64,000 bases of DNA from contig CM043950.1 in the NCBI GenBank assembly GCA_014529385.2, positions 156,953,545 to 157,017,544 on the forward strand, read 5' to 3'. The position numbers and the translations under genes are program-made. This document shows positions 10,905 through 21,880 of this stretch, in pieces; the first letter of the stretch is position 1; each line of letters begins with the position of its first letter. The notes under the pieces were generated by a model. It had not been told where the DNA came from. It saw only the letters and a program-made list of their open reading frames with translations, and did no database searches. The stretch is from Adiantum capillus-veneris. Its lineage: Eukaryota; Streptophyta; Polypodiopsida; Polypodiales; Pteridaceae.

Positions 10905-11800
10905 ATCATGGATCACTAGTTCTTTTTGGGACTGAACTGATTCTTGAAAGGAGGTAGAAAGGTGAATCTTTGGGTCGTTATCTCTACATTTGGGATGGAC
11001 TAATCTCATGTTTGGTTCACCATTATATTTGCTAAATTGATTGCTATATCGATTAGAACTTCTATCATGGGTCATTAGTTCTTTTTTGGACTGAACTGAT
11101 TCTTGAAAAGAGATAGCAAGGTGAATCTTTGGGTCGATATCTGTACTTTTGGGATGGACTGATCACATGTTTGATTCACTGCCGTATTTTCTTGCTATTC
11201 CGATCAGAGCTCCAATCATGGCTCATTAGTTCTTTTTTGGACTGGACTGATTCATGAAAGGAGGTAGAAAGGTGAATCTTTGGGTCGATATCTCTACTTT
11301 TGGGATGGACTAATCACATGTTTGATTCACTGCCGTATTTGCTTGCTATTCCGATTAGAGCTCCAATCATGGGTCATTAGTTCTTTTTTGGACTGGACTG
11401 ATTCATGAAAGGAGGTAGGAAGGTGAATCTTTGGGTCGATATCTCTACTTTTGGGATGGATTGATCCCATGTTTGATTCACCGCCGTATTTGCTTCCTAT
11501 TCCGATTAGAGCTCCAATCATGGGTCATTAGTTCTTTTTTGGACTCGACTGATTCATAAAAGGAGGTAGGAAGGTGAATCTTTGGGTCGATATCTCTACT
11601 TTTGGGATGGACTGATCACATGTTTGATTCACCGCTGTATTTGCTTCCTATTTCCATTAGAGCTCCAATCATGGGTCATTAGTTCTTTTTTGGACTGGAC
11701 TGACTCATGAAAGGGGTAGGAAGGTGAATCTTTGGGTCGATATCTCTACTTTTGGGATGGACTGATCACATATTTGATTCACCGTTGTATTTGATTGCTC
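10905..11800. repeat. Tandem array, about 153-bp unit, six copies
   Basis: Units are marked by CATTAGTTCTTTTTTGGACT (first copies diverged) near 10912, 11070, 11222, 11374, 11526 and 11680. They share GGTGAATCTTTGGGTCGATA. The later copies are more alike than the first two. The array fills the space between the left end of the hAT and its transposase. Confidence 0.9.
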
Positions 11801-11915
11801 ATGTTTGAGTAGATTGAGGTTTATTCCCTTCAGGCTTCACTACTATGCTTGTGTGTGATATTGATTATAACACTAATGTTTGGTTTGAATAATACTTGAA
11901 AGAAGAGATAGCATA

Positions 11916-14249
11916 ATGAGCTATGTTTCTTCGTATTGCAGGCATCCAATAAGTATGTCTTTCACCGGGAATGTGAGTGGTGATGTTGGTGTCTCAAGCT
12001 TGGCTTCCTTGAGGAGACCTCCTACCTCGATGCCAGGTCCTGCTTCGCAGGGCACCACTTTGCAGGGCAAGCGAAAGGCAGGTGGAAAAAGTCAAGGATC
12101 CTAGTGGAATTTTTCCACAAATTTCAATAAGTATCAAGATTGGAAATGTAACTTTTGTGGCGAAGATAAATCTGGAGGAGCACCAAGAATAAGGGATCAT
12201 TTGCTAGGTGGCAATACCAGAATCCAAGGAGGAAAGTGCAAGGGCTTAGGTGCAGAAGAAGCAGCTATGCGCTTAAAAGCTTTAATTGGTAAGCTAATTT
12301 CCACGAGCAAAAGATCAAAACTCTCTACTTTCGACCATCACACCCAGGTATCGATAAGATCAAACCAGTATGAGGGATCATTGGGTGTAACGCCCACCAA
12401 TGGAAGCACTCAAAGCAGGGAACCAACTTCTCATATCGATGGAACTACACCTCCAAACCATGGATCTCCTGACTTTCAGGTAGGATCGTAAAAAAGTAGA
12501 CAGGTTAGCTTACAAATGAGCTTCAAAATGCTTGCCTTAGAAGAAGCACAACTTGCACTAGCTAACGTCATCTATTTCACTGGGGGATCATTGGCCATTG
12601 TCACCCGTGATGCATGGAAGTCAGCTTGGAAACGCATTGGGGAGTATGGTGCTGGATTTACCCCTCCAACATATCACCATATGAGAAACCAACTGTTGGA
12701 TAAATGTTACACAAGCACACAACAGGATATTCAAAGGGTAATATTAAATGCAACAGAACAATCTGGATACACCATAGTTAGTGATGGTTGGTCCAACGTT
12801 CAAAGGCGGCCATTGATCAACATCATGCTTGTATGTCCTCGTGGTGAATGTTTTATCAAAGGTGTGGATAGCTCTAGTCAAATAAAGTCTGGCAGTTTTA
12901 TAGCTGACATCATTGGCGACGTAGTTGAGGAACTTGGAAAAGAAAATGTTGTCCAAGTAATCATGGACAATGCCAAAAATTGCAGGGTTGCAGGTAGGAT
13001 ACTTGAAAGTCGCTTTTCTCACCTATATAGTGTTGGTTGCAGTACACACAACTTGAACTTGGTATTGCAAGATTGGTACAAGAGGGAGGACACAGAGTGG
13101 TTCAAATGGATAGTAGACAATGCTCGCTTAATAGTCAAGTTTGTTTTGAAGCGTCAGAGGGTTCTTGACATGTACCGTCAGAGGATGTCTACTATGTTAA
13201 AACTACCGTGCGAAACTAGATTTTGCACCAACTACTATACGATAGAATCACTAATAAAAAATAAGAATGCTGTGATGGAGACATTTGTTTGTGCCACTTT
13301 TTCAGAATGGGAGGCCGGTCAAAGGGAGAAGATAAAAAGCAAAATAGGGGTGATCAGAGATCTACTAGCTGATCGCCACTTCTGGGATGATGTGGTGGAT
13401 GTGCACAATGTCATGATGCCAATTATGCTCGCATTACGCCAACTGGATTCTGCCTTGCCTAACATAGGTAAGGTGTGGATGGCTTGGTGGACTGTTCAAG
13501 AAATCCTTTCAAATCCAGAGGAGCCCCAGGAACCAATTTTGAAGCCTTGGAAGACACCATTCACTCAAAAGAGGAGAGAAATTTTGAGAAAGTATGTGCA
13601 TGGTCGATGGGTTGGAGCACATAGTCCACTACATAGCGTAGCTTTCTTATTGGATCCAGAGTATTAGGCAATGGAAATAGACAAACTTGATGAGGAGGTG
13701 CTGGAAGACTTTTATGATGTGATCGGCAAGTTTTATGATGATCCTCATGAGCATGCATCAGCTGTTACTGATCTTACGAAGTTTAAACTTGAAGAGGGTA
13801 AGTTTGGTGCAGAATTTGTGCAGAAACTTGCCACGGAGAAACCAGCGTGGAAGTGGTGGATGATGAATGGTGGTAGTGCACCCACCCTTAAACGCCTAGA
13901 TGTTATAATCCTAGCCCAATGTGCATCCAATTCAAGTTATGAGAGAAACTGAAGTACATATAAATATGTACATTCCACCATCAGAAATCGCCTTCTAAAT
14001 TCAAGAGCTGAAAAATTGGTGTATACGTACTGCAACCATCAGCTATTGGCAAGAGTGCAAGCTGAGAACTACAAAGAGGAGATGTCGCACTGGACTTATG
14101 ATGTAACCAATGATGAGGTGGACGAAGACAGTGAGCTGCAAGGGGAATCTCATGAAGTAGAAACTACATGTACTTTAGAAGAGATTGAAGAGAATTTGGA
14201 AATTGAACCAACTTTGACCCGTCGCAGCAAGCGAGCGACGGTGGTTTAA
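11916..14249 (+). pseudogene. hAT transposase (BED finger, DUF659, dimerisation domain), four nonsense codons
   Basis: One reading frame of about 778 codons runs from ATG at 11916 to TAA at 14249. A BED-type finger (CNFC..RDHLLG..C) lies at about 12147-12240. The DUF659/RNase H-like core at about 12760-13080 holds GYTIVSDGWSN, VIMDNAKNC and STHNLNL. The C-terminal hAT dimerisation segment at about 13840-14060 holds WKWWMM, RLDVIILAQ, SSYERN and RNRLLNSRAEKLVY. In-frame stops are TAG 12102-12104, TAA 12489-12491, TAG 13665-13667 and TGA 13950-13952; the last replaces a tryptophan expected in the family. There is no frameshift. The ancestor would be a DNA-cutting hAT transposase acting in the nucleus; this copy is inactive unless rescued by unusual processing. 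Confidence 0.9.
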
Positions 14250-14540
14250 TTAATAGATTATCGAATCCATTGAGTGACTTCTGTTTAAGTTCAAAAACTG
14301 TTTATCTTATAAGATTTTTTTTATATTTAGTTTAAGGTTTAGAAATTTGCTTAATAATAAACGAAGCCCTTAAAAACCTTTACAAGGCCACAAATCACTA
14401 TTAAAGCTTCATAATATACAAAGCCCTAACAAATCTTTGCATTATCACATATCATAATTGAAGTTGAAGTGAAGACAGTTCACAATTCACTAATAAATTC
14501 TCGCAAGACAATGAGTAAATGTTTTCAAATGTTACAAAAA

Positions 14541-15497
14541 CTATCCAAGTGATAGTGAAATATTTGTGAGAATATCTTCATTCTCTTGTTCACGCTGACC
14601 TTTAAGCTTATTATAGTCTTCAGACATTTTGAACATTGCATATAGCTTTCTGGATATCTCATACTCACATATAGCACAATGAAAGTTATTCATCATGCTT
14701 TGCATCAAGCATGATATATGGTACATATGTCCGCATGGCAAGCTGAAGTGACCACACCACTCATGAAAGAATGATCTACATATGGGGCAAGGACCACTGT
14801 GCTCACCAGAAGCTGGAGGGGCCTCAATAGATGTTGGGTGCTCAATCAATGTGGCACCATTTTGTTTTTTTATAGTCGCCTCTAACTCTTTTACGTGGTG
14901 AGATAGCACCTTCACCTCCCTTTGTAGGTCTCTATTTAGGGTTTCTTTTGCATGAGAGCCTTGTGTAGCTTGTGATGCTTGCCTGAGTTGAGTTTGAAGA
15001 TCCTCCTTAACTTGGTGCACTTCCATTGATGCACCTTCTAGTGCCAATGACATCTCTTGCCGTGTGACGGTGATTGCACTACTGCGAATGTCCTCAACCG
15101 TCATGTGAGGTGTCCTTGAGCTGAAGTCCACTGCTTCACCCAAGACATAATGCATGTATAACATCTTGGCAAACCACAACGGACAATCCATATGATGCAT
15201 AGGATGACCCATAACATCGAGATATATGTTCTCTCCATTGTCTCGTATGTCTGCATTAATGCACTGTGATAGCTTGAGTCGGCCTTTCTTGATGTTGTCA
15301 TCTGCAATGCCTGGCCATATGGATTTTACCATTTCTCGGTCAATCCTAGTGTTCACCTCTTTCCATTGTGTACCCACTGGGTTGGCCCACTGGGAGCAAC
15401 GAGCTGCAATTCGAGCGGTGACATTCACTCCACCGCCTTGAGACATGGATCTGAGACGCCCAAAAGCGTGCTTAGCCCTTTGATTATCATTATCCAT
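14541..15497 (-). CDS. Coiled-coil and RING-like zinc-finger protein (intact ORF)
   Basis: ATG at 15497 gives an uninterrupted ORF of about 318 codons; an upstream GTG at 15512 extends it slightly. The N-terminal half is unrecognised (CSQWANPVGTQWKEV, IYLDVMGHPM). A predicted coiled coil follows (ETLNRDLQREVKVLSHHVKE). Near the C terminus is a RING-like cluster: CPIC, CGHF, LPCGHMYHISC and CAIC. RING fingers usually recruit E2 enzymes, but no function is claimed here. It is convergent with the hAT transposase, about 290 bp away, and lies inside the hAT ends. It may be a captured host gene or an accessory transposon gene. It is the only long intact ORF in this element. Confidence 0.65.
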   Translation of the reverse strand: MDNDNQRAKHAFGRLRSMSQGGGVNVTARIAARCSQWANPVGTQWKEVNTRIDREMVKSIWPGIADDNIKKGRLKLSQCINADIRDNGENIYLDVMGHPMHHMDCPLWFAKMLYMHYVLGEAVDFSSRTPHMTVEDIRSSAITVTRQEMSLALEGASMEVHQVKEDLQTQLRQASQATQGSHAKETLNRDLQREVKVLSHHVKELEATIKKQNGATLIEHPTSIEAPPASGEHSGPCPICRSFFHEWCGHFSLPCGHMYHISCLMQSMMNNFHCAICEYEISRKLYAMFKMSEDYNKLKGQREQENEDILTNISLSLG

Positions 15498-15903
15498 ATC
15501 CTGATTAAACACTATACTTCAGTTACGACATACAAACTTAATAATAATCAATTTCTATAAGAGTAACCACCATTTTATGACAATCAATTGCTATAATTTT
15601 AACCACCATTGTACGACAATAAATTGATATTAGAATAACCACCATCTTACGACAATCAATTGATATAAGAGTACCCACCATTTTTTAAATCAATGAATGA
15701 CAATCAGTGATTCCATGTGGCTTATTGCTTGAAACTTAAGAGAAAAAACAAAACTCATAGAAAATTTGTTGTCTATTGAGATATAACAAAGTGTTTTTAT
15801 TACTCAAATATCATCCATGGCGCATAAAACCCATTTTTGAAAAGTGCTTTTATAAGTCAAAAGTCTCAGAAAACCCTGCTTCATAAAGTACATCATATAT
15901 CCA
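15498..15903. other. AT-rich spacer between RING-like and kinase-like genes
   Basis: A short motif, CCACCATYTTACGACAATCAATTG or close variants, recurs about four times at 15565-15690. No gene is seen. This may hold the promoter of the RING-like ORF. Confidence 0.5.
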
Positions 15904-17385
15904 TCAAAAAAAGGCTACACTCATTTCAGAGGGAGGGTGTAAGCATCGTTCTGGCTGGTCTTCAAATCTTTCTAATTCTTTGTCCAAAAGTGCCAAGGTC
16001 TTTCTGTCTGTGGATTTCTTCCTCACCCAACCTTCCACAAAAATCCTAGATATGGCTTGTACCTCCACTGAAACCTTATGTTTGAACCAATCTGTGCTGT
16101 AGTAGTCAGAGAACTCTCCACAAAACTTACAAAATTGCCATATCACCCATCCTATGGCATACACATCTGTGGCCTTGGTCCATGGGAACGGGTGATTGCC
16201 ATCTAGTAACTCAAGAGCTCGGCAAGGATGAAGCTTTTGCCAGTTTTCATCGGTATTGTTGGTCTTTTATGTCTCTAAGCCAACACGCAGAGCCAATCTC
16301 CAATCAATTATTCCAATACGAGGAGTGAGATTCTTGGTAAAGTCCAACATGATGTTCCATGGATGGAGATCATTGTGGATCACTCCCTCGTCATGTGCGA
16401 ATCGCAATGCCTTCACCAAGGCATGGATCAATGAGGGAGCACGATTGCACAAGCTCTTGATACGTGTTTTCTGGTCTTCAGAGGGCTGCTCCCATTTAAA
16501 GTCTTCAGGGATCTTTCTTTTCCCCTCTTAATGCGCTACAAGCGTCGTGAAAGAGCCATGTGGAAGGGGCATTGTCTCCATAAGATCACCTAAAGTTCCC
16601 CCATTGAAGTAGGGGAATATCAGAAACCATGGCAACGTTATAGAGTGGGAAATACTCCTCACAATCCCTCTATGGTTGATATCTACCCCACTTTCTGATG
16701 CAAAGCTTTTCCACTGATGCTTGGCCTGTCCTTTGAACTCCTTGGCACAATAAGTATTCGTTGCAGGAAGGAAACTGATCCCTTTGATTTTCACTTGCCA
16801 CCCTGTGCCATAAGCCCCTGACTCAAGTTTCTTGATCTTCTTAATGGACTTATTTGGAATGCCCAGAGTCATACTACATTCAGAGTTGTATATACTGCTC
16901 TCTAGGTGACTGGCAAAAGCAGTAGAACCCGGTGTTCCCTCAATGGCAGTCTCCTCAATAAAGGGTTCTCCAACTTGGCTGCTCCCCATAACTCTGGTGA
17001 TAGCCATTCGCATTTTCTTGCTTAGGCCAAACTGTGTGTCTATGTGGGATGCTCGCCTTGACCTCTCCTTTTCAGCTCTCCATCTAGTATTCCAATGCTC
17101 TAGCTTACCCTTGTCTACTTCTTGAGGGAATTCCTCTTTCAAATCAGAGGCCACCTTGGGCAAATTGCCCACCCAACTGCTCAGTAATGAGATTATTGAT
17201 TCGGTTTTTTTTTCTGGATATAACAACAACATTTTACGGGCAATCTCACTGTATAATGATTGCAATCTAGACTCATCTGCACCAATCTGCGCTATATCAT
17301 CGGGATCTAGTGCACTGATGATTGTAATCAACAATTGTCTAATTTTCTTTTTGAATTCTATCATTGAAGTAGCAGAAGGATCCAT
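15904..17385 (-). pseudogene. Protein kinase-like gene, two nonsense codons
   Basis: ATG at 17385 (MDPSATSM) begins one frame. A helical N-terminal region of about 170 residues is unrecognised. A kinase-like domain follows: glycine loop ESGAYGTGW near 16815, YCAKEF (candidate lysine) near 16745, catalytic loop HNDLHPWN near 16375, and IDW in place of DFG near 16305. The C-lobe helix TDVYAIGWVIWQFC lies near 16150. A TAA at 16528-16530 splits the N- and C-lobes and a stop at 16267-16269 cuts the C-lobe. The HxDxxxxN pattern is that of a kinase, but the IDW change suggests altered or lost metal binding. It lies within the hAT ends, divergent from the right tandem array. It is probably a captured host gene fragment. 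Confidence 0.7.
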
Positions 17386-17526
17386 TTTGCCTGCATTGGT
17401 ATTATTGCAAACAACACATTGTGAAATATAACTATGTGCCACTACATTTGGATCTTTTCTACGTGAAAGAAAAAGTACAGTATAGACCATAGATCTCGTA
17501 CGCTTTTGCAGTGACATACCTAATCG

Positions 17527-18835
17527 CAATTGCAACCATGTGCCAATGCCTCACCTTATGACAACTTACAAACAAATGCTCCTGTCATTCTAGAAGCAAC
17601 ACACCTAGTCGCAATTGCAACCATGTGCCGAAGCATGAATGACTGGGAGCAACATAAAACATAGTCACCCTACGCTTTTGCAATGACACACCTAGCCGCA
17701 ATTGCAACCATGTGTCAGTGCATCCACGCACGTTGACTTATTTCAAACAGATGCTCCTGTCATTCTAGCAGCAACACACCTAGTCGCAATTGCAACCATG
17801 TGCCGAAGCATGCATGACTGGGAGCAACATAAAACATAGTCACCCTACTCTTTTGCAATGACACACCTAGCCGAAATTGCAACCATGTGCCAGAGAATCC
17901 ACGCACGGTGACTTATTTCAAACAGATGCTCGTGTCATTCTAGCAGCAACACCCCTAGTCGCAACTGCAACCATGTGCCGAAGCATGAATGACTGGGAGC
18001 AACATAAAACATAGTCACCCTACGCTTTTGCAATGACACACCTAGCCGCAATTGCAACCATGTGCCAGTGCATCCACGCACGGTGAATTCTTTTAAACAG
18101 ATGCTCCTGTCATTCTAGCAGCAACACACCTAGTCGCAATTGCAACCATGTGCCGAGGCATGAATGACTAGGAGTAACATAAAACATAGTCATCCTACAC
18201 TTTTGCAATGACGCACCTAGTTGCAATCGCAACCATGTACCAATGCATCCATGCACGATGTCTTCTTTCAAGATTCAAGCATATGAATCATTATGAAATT
18301 ATTTGAGCAGACATTCATGCATTAGATGCTACCGTCAATCTAGCAGCAACACACCTAGTCGCAATTGCAACCATGTGCCGAAGCATGAATGACGGGAAGG
18401 AACATAAAACATAGTCATCTTGCGTTTTTGCAATGACACACCTAGCCGCAATTGCAACCATGTGCCAGTGCATCCACGCACGGTGACTTATTTCAAACAG
18501 ATGCTCATGTCATTCTAGCAGCAACAGACCTAGTCGCAATTGCAACCATGTGCCGAAGCATGAATGACTAGGAGCAACATAAAACATAATCACCCTACGA
18601 TTTTGCATTGACACACCTAGCCGCAATTGCAACCATGTGCCAGTGCATTCATGCACAGTTACTTCTTTCAAACAAATGCTCCTGTCATTCTAGCAGCAAC
18701 ACACCTAGTCACAATTGCCACCATGTGCAGAAGCATGAATGACTGGGAGCAATATAAAACATAATCATCGTACGCTTTTGCAATGACAAACCTAGCCGCA
18801 ATTGCAACCATGTGCCAGTGCATCCACGTACGATG
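17527..18835. repeat. Tandem array, about 176-bp unit made of two related halves
   Basis: The motif GCAATTGCAACCATGTGCC recurs about every 85-90 bp. It alternates between a half followed by GAAGCATGAATGAC and a half followed by AGTGCATCCACGCACG. About seven full units occupy the space between the kinase-like gene and the right end of the hAT. One copy (about 18240-18350) carries an insertion of about 45 bp. Confidence 0.9.
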
Positions 18836-19019
18836 ATTTGATAAAAGAAATTTAATAACTTTAAGTTTTAATGCAAAAAACTCTAAAAAACATCAATAAA
18901 ATAAGGAAGGGTTTAAAAAATTACTGCTACACTGCTTTGAGAATGTGGAAAGCTACGAGAAAGTTTGGTGAAGACTTTTCAACGTACCTCTTTTGTGAAA
19001 AAGACAAGCACCGGTGTCG

Positions 19020-19110
19020 CCTTTATATAGCCATGGCGGGCCCGGCGGGAAAATAGCTTTACCCGGCGGGCCAACTAACTTGACTGGCGGGCTATGAGCC
19101 GGTCTCCAAG
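19020..19110 (+). repeat. GC-rich subterminal motifs, right end of the hAT
   Basis: GCCCGGCGGG, ACCCGGCGGG and ACTGGCGGG lie close together. They are in the same orientation as the left-end motifs, not inverted. Confidence 0.75.
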
Positions 19111-19226
19111 TCTCCCTAGAGGTCAAAAAAGATGAATGTCAACTAACATAATATTTGTTATTTTGCATTTCTATTGTTATTAACCTGAAATTATAGTGTG
19201 ATCACGTCATTTTCAAATCCCTGGAA

Positions 19227-19234
19227 CTTGTTGG
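19227..19234. repeat. hAT target-site duplication, right copy
   Basis: CTTGTTGG matches GTTGTTGG at 10518-10525 at 7 of 8 bases. Confidence 0.6.
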
Positions 19235-20143
19235 CGTATTCTGGCTACAAGGGATCTAGCCCGTGTCATTAATTGGACAAAAGTTTTCCCAAGACCCAAC
19301 TCCAAGCTTTTTAGCTAGTCCAAGGCCTTATCCCAATAGTCACCCGGTTGAAACTTAGCAATGAAGGCCGCTTTGAGGGCATTCCAATTGGCAAAGTGGA
19401 CCTCTACAAACTGACTATACCACTTGTTGGCCAATCCCTCAAGGGTGGAGGGAAAGTTCACCATATAATCATCTTCATGGTTCATCCCACAACTTTGCCA
19501 AAGTGACTTAGACGTGCTCCACTAGACTCAAGAGCGAGTAACAGGCATGCATAGATGCAAAAACAAGGTTTCCTAAATTTTAATTAGGCTAAAATTTAGG
19601 GTAGGGGTTCAGAGAAACTAAAGATGCATTTGGCACCCTAGAATGTGGCCATACTATTGGCTTGCCTCATTCTAGCTTCCTAGGCTGGCTTGCAAAGGCC
19701 CTACAGAGCAATCCCACCAGGCGGGCCAAAAATGGGAGCAATTGTAGATGAAAATGGTGCACATTGCTCTCTAGTGGTGGGGTGTTCTGGATGCAAATGC
19801 ATGTGGACTCACAAGCTAGTTCAAAACCAACAAACAATGCAAAAACATGAAAATAGAACTAAATAATGAACTAACAAGACAGTATACTAGACAACCACCA
19901 GCCCTCCAAGGCAACACCTTGTATATAACCAAATGACCATACAATACTATTCTAGTTGTAGCCAACTCTCTCCCATACACGGCTACAAAATAAGGTACAA
20001 TGGGGATGTAAAGTTTGTGGTGCAATGGAGAGTGCAGTGAGTGCAAGGGTACAAAGGTACAAGAAACAACTCAAAACCACCATGTAACTAGACCACAAGT
20101 ATGGAGCCTGATTTACCCCTTGTAGTTTTCTGTGGTAAAAGCG
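19235..20143 (-). pseudogene. Ty3 gag, central domain, with a non-coding interruption
   Basis: On the minus strand, 19520-19235 reads MVNFPSTLEGLANKWYSQF, NWNALKAAFIAKFQPG and SLVARIRQQVPG. This is the conserved plant Ty3 gag domain, with a stop after DKALD. From about 20096 to 19520 all frames are blocked, so a second insertion or decay separates it from YAFTTENYKG at 20143. It is the continuation of the gag at 20771-21880. Confidence 0.75.
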
Positions 20144-20148
20144 TACAT

Positions 20149-20770
20149 TTGTAAGGCCCCCATTATGAGGAGAATCCATCATGCATGAAGAAAAATCACC
20201 CGCCGAAAATAAAAAACACTCATCGGAAACCAAAATTTTCATGGCCAAAAATCAGGGGCCAGAATATTCCTTTTTGCCAGAATATTATGGCTGGACGGCG
20301 GTGAAAAAGTGGTTGTAAAACAACCAATCGGTTGGCCGGTGGCCGTGGTAGTCAATGGCTAGTGGCAGGTGGCCAAATTCAAAAGCAGACTTGTCTTCTC
20401 AAGGGCGGCCAAACATGGGCGGATTGGAGGGTCCGATTTGGACTTATCTACACAAGGGCGGCTACATATGGTTGCCTCTCATGAGAGAGGGTAGCCCTTT
20501 TGGCCTATAAAAGAAAGCCATTTCTACACGCATTTCAAAGTGTGAAGTTGATGCAACAAGGTGAGTGTGAGGTGGTGAGAGTGAAGCAAGGCGGGACCTC
20601 CATTAAGGGTTTAATCCCTTTGTAAATTACTTCTTGTTTTGAAGTACTAAAGCCATTGAATGGCTGCTTTCTCGTGGACATAGCCCACATTGGGTGAACC
20701 ACGTATATCATGTGTAATCTCTCTCTCTCTCTCTCTACTCTATAATCTCTAACACCTCTTCAGCTCTAAT
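20149..20770 (+). mobile_element. Probable solo LTR of a copia element
   Basis: The segment has a TATA-like GGCCTATAAAAGAAAGCC near 20500. It also carries TTTCTCGTGGACATAGCC..GAACCACGTATATC near 20670-20710, a sequence typical of copia LTR ends, then (CT)n. It is flanked by TACAT at 20144-20148 and 20771-20775. The gag frame reads on either side once it is removed. Exact termini are uncertain because they do not show TG..CA. Confidence 0.6.
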
Positions 20771-21880
20771 TACATGCACAAAGGTTGCTACATGATCCCT
20801 AGGATATCTATTTCTCGTGTATTTATTGTTTACCCATTTTTGCACTTGAGAAGGTCTAATTCTACGATGGTCTACAAATCTCATCATTGGTTCTCCTCGT
20901 CTTACTCGATGTACCTCCTCTGGCCTTCGGTAGTGGGTGGGTTCCTGTCCGAGTGGTGCTCTTAAGCCTTAATTGCTGATGGTTTTTGCAAGAGATGGTT
21001 CATCTCGTCGAACTCTTTCTATGGGTGGTCTTCTAGGCTCTGTTGACCCTTGAGTTTTTGGCTTACTCTTGCCTTGATACCGTGAATAGAGTGGTGGTTC
21101 TTGTAAATCCCTTAGCCATAATGCAGCTGGATAACCATCTCGATTTCGGTCTTGTTCTAATGTTGCACTCTGTCGAAGCCATGCTTGCAACGATGGTCGG
21201 GTTGCTGGTTGGTTCTGGTAGTTGAACATCTGTTGTCGGTTAGAATGTGAGGTCGCATCGTACTCTTCTGAAAATGGAGTTGTCGACTTGCTAGGGGTGT
21301 AGGTGACCCTTGGTTCTTCTTCGGGACATATGTTGATGTTTTTGGAACTGTTTCCTTTTCTACCTCCTCTGGGAGAATACATTTGTATTCTCGCCCGTAC
21401 CTATCAACAAAAACAATATCCTTCCCCATAGCAACTTCATAAGAGAATAAGTAAAGAACCTTGTCTTTGATTAATTCGTTTGGGTAGGGTTCTTTGCAAT
21501 GAATGTAAGAGACTATTCCCTCGCTCTCATGCTTGTAAATTCCCACATTCTCATTATAAGTAGAGACCCTGATTGTTTTCTTATCATACATAAAAAGAGC
21601 TACAGGTCGATCAATGTTTGGAGGCGGTTCTTGAGTTTCCGAAACCATTTTTCATTTTGCCACGTTATCTCCATATCTGTTGTAATCCTCAGGGTTACTA
21701 ACTATCAGAAAGTCCTTCATCGGAGAAACCTCCTGGCTGTTGACTACCCATCATGAAGAAGGACTTGTCTGATGAAGTGTCAGTATCACTACCCTCCTCA
21801 ATAATCGGTGCCATTGGATCTAGCCTTGCCTGAGTTACACTCTCTTCGGTGGACACTAAGCTACCCTGATCACCTGCCAC
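20771..21880 (-). pseudogene. Ty3 gag N-terminal region
   Basis: Minus-strand reading starts at ATG 21880 (MAGDQGSLVSTEESVTQ), then an ORF from 21648 (RPVALFMYDKKTIRV). A frame change near 21330 leads to a charged region (RSLQAWLRQSATLEQDRN in part), and another frame from 20965 runs to RYPRDHVATFVHV. Stops and frame changes mark it as decayed. It lies between a PBS-bearing leader and the gag core at 19235-19520, which supports its place as the gag start. Confidence 0.55.

Larger units (their letters stand above)
10526..19226 (+). mobile_element. hAT transposon, about 8.7 kb, with extra genes
   Basis: The left end CAGGGATTT at 10526 faces AAATCCCTG ending at 19223; three extra bases (GAA) separate the latter from the duplication. 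Both ends carry CCCGGCGGG motifs (10630-10745 and 19020-19110) and a tandem array. Inside are a BED/DUF659 hAT transposase on + and, converging on -, a RING-like ORF and a kinase-like gene. The element splits a minus-strand Ty3 gag. At 8.7 kb it is long for a hAT. The short imperfect inverted repeat leaves the exact ends open by a few bases. Confidence 0.7.

Noticed and set aside
11327-11521. 64-codon minus-strand frame in the 153-bp array
   Set aside because: It lies wholly within the tandem repeats and would recur with each unit.
17528-18835. CRISPR-like regular repeats
   Set aside because: Plant nuclear context, no unique spacers of constant length, and both half-units are themselves repeated: an ordinary tandem satellite.
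18840-19060. 61-codon frame near the right end of the hAT (MQKTLKNINKIRKG)
   Set aside because: Short, lysine-rich from AT-rich sequence, no relative, and it runs into the GC-rich subterminal motifs.
20969-21400. Plus-strand frames opposite the minus-strand gag
   Set aside because: They are shadows of the minus-strand frame, which connects to a recognisable gag core.
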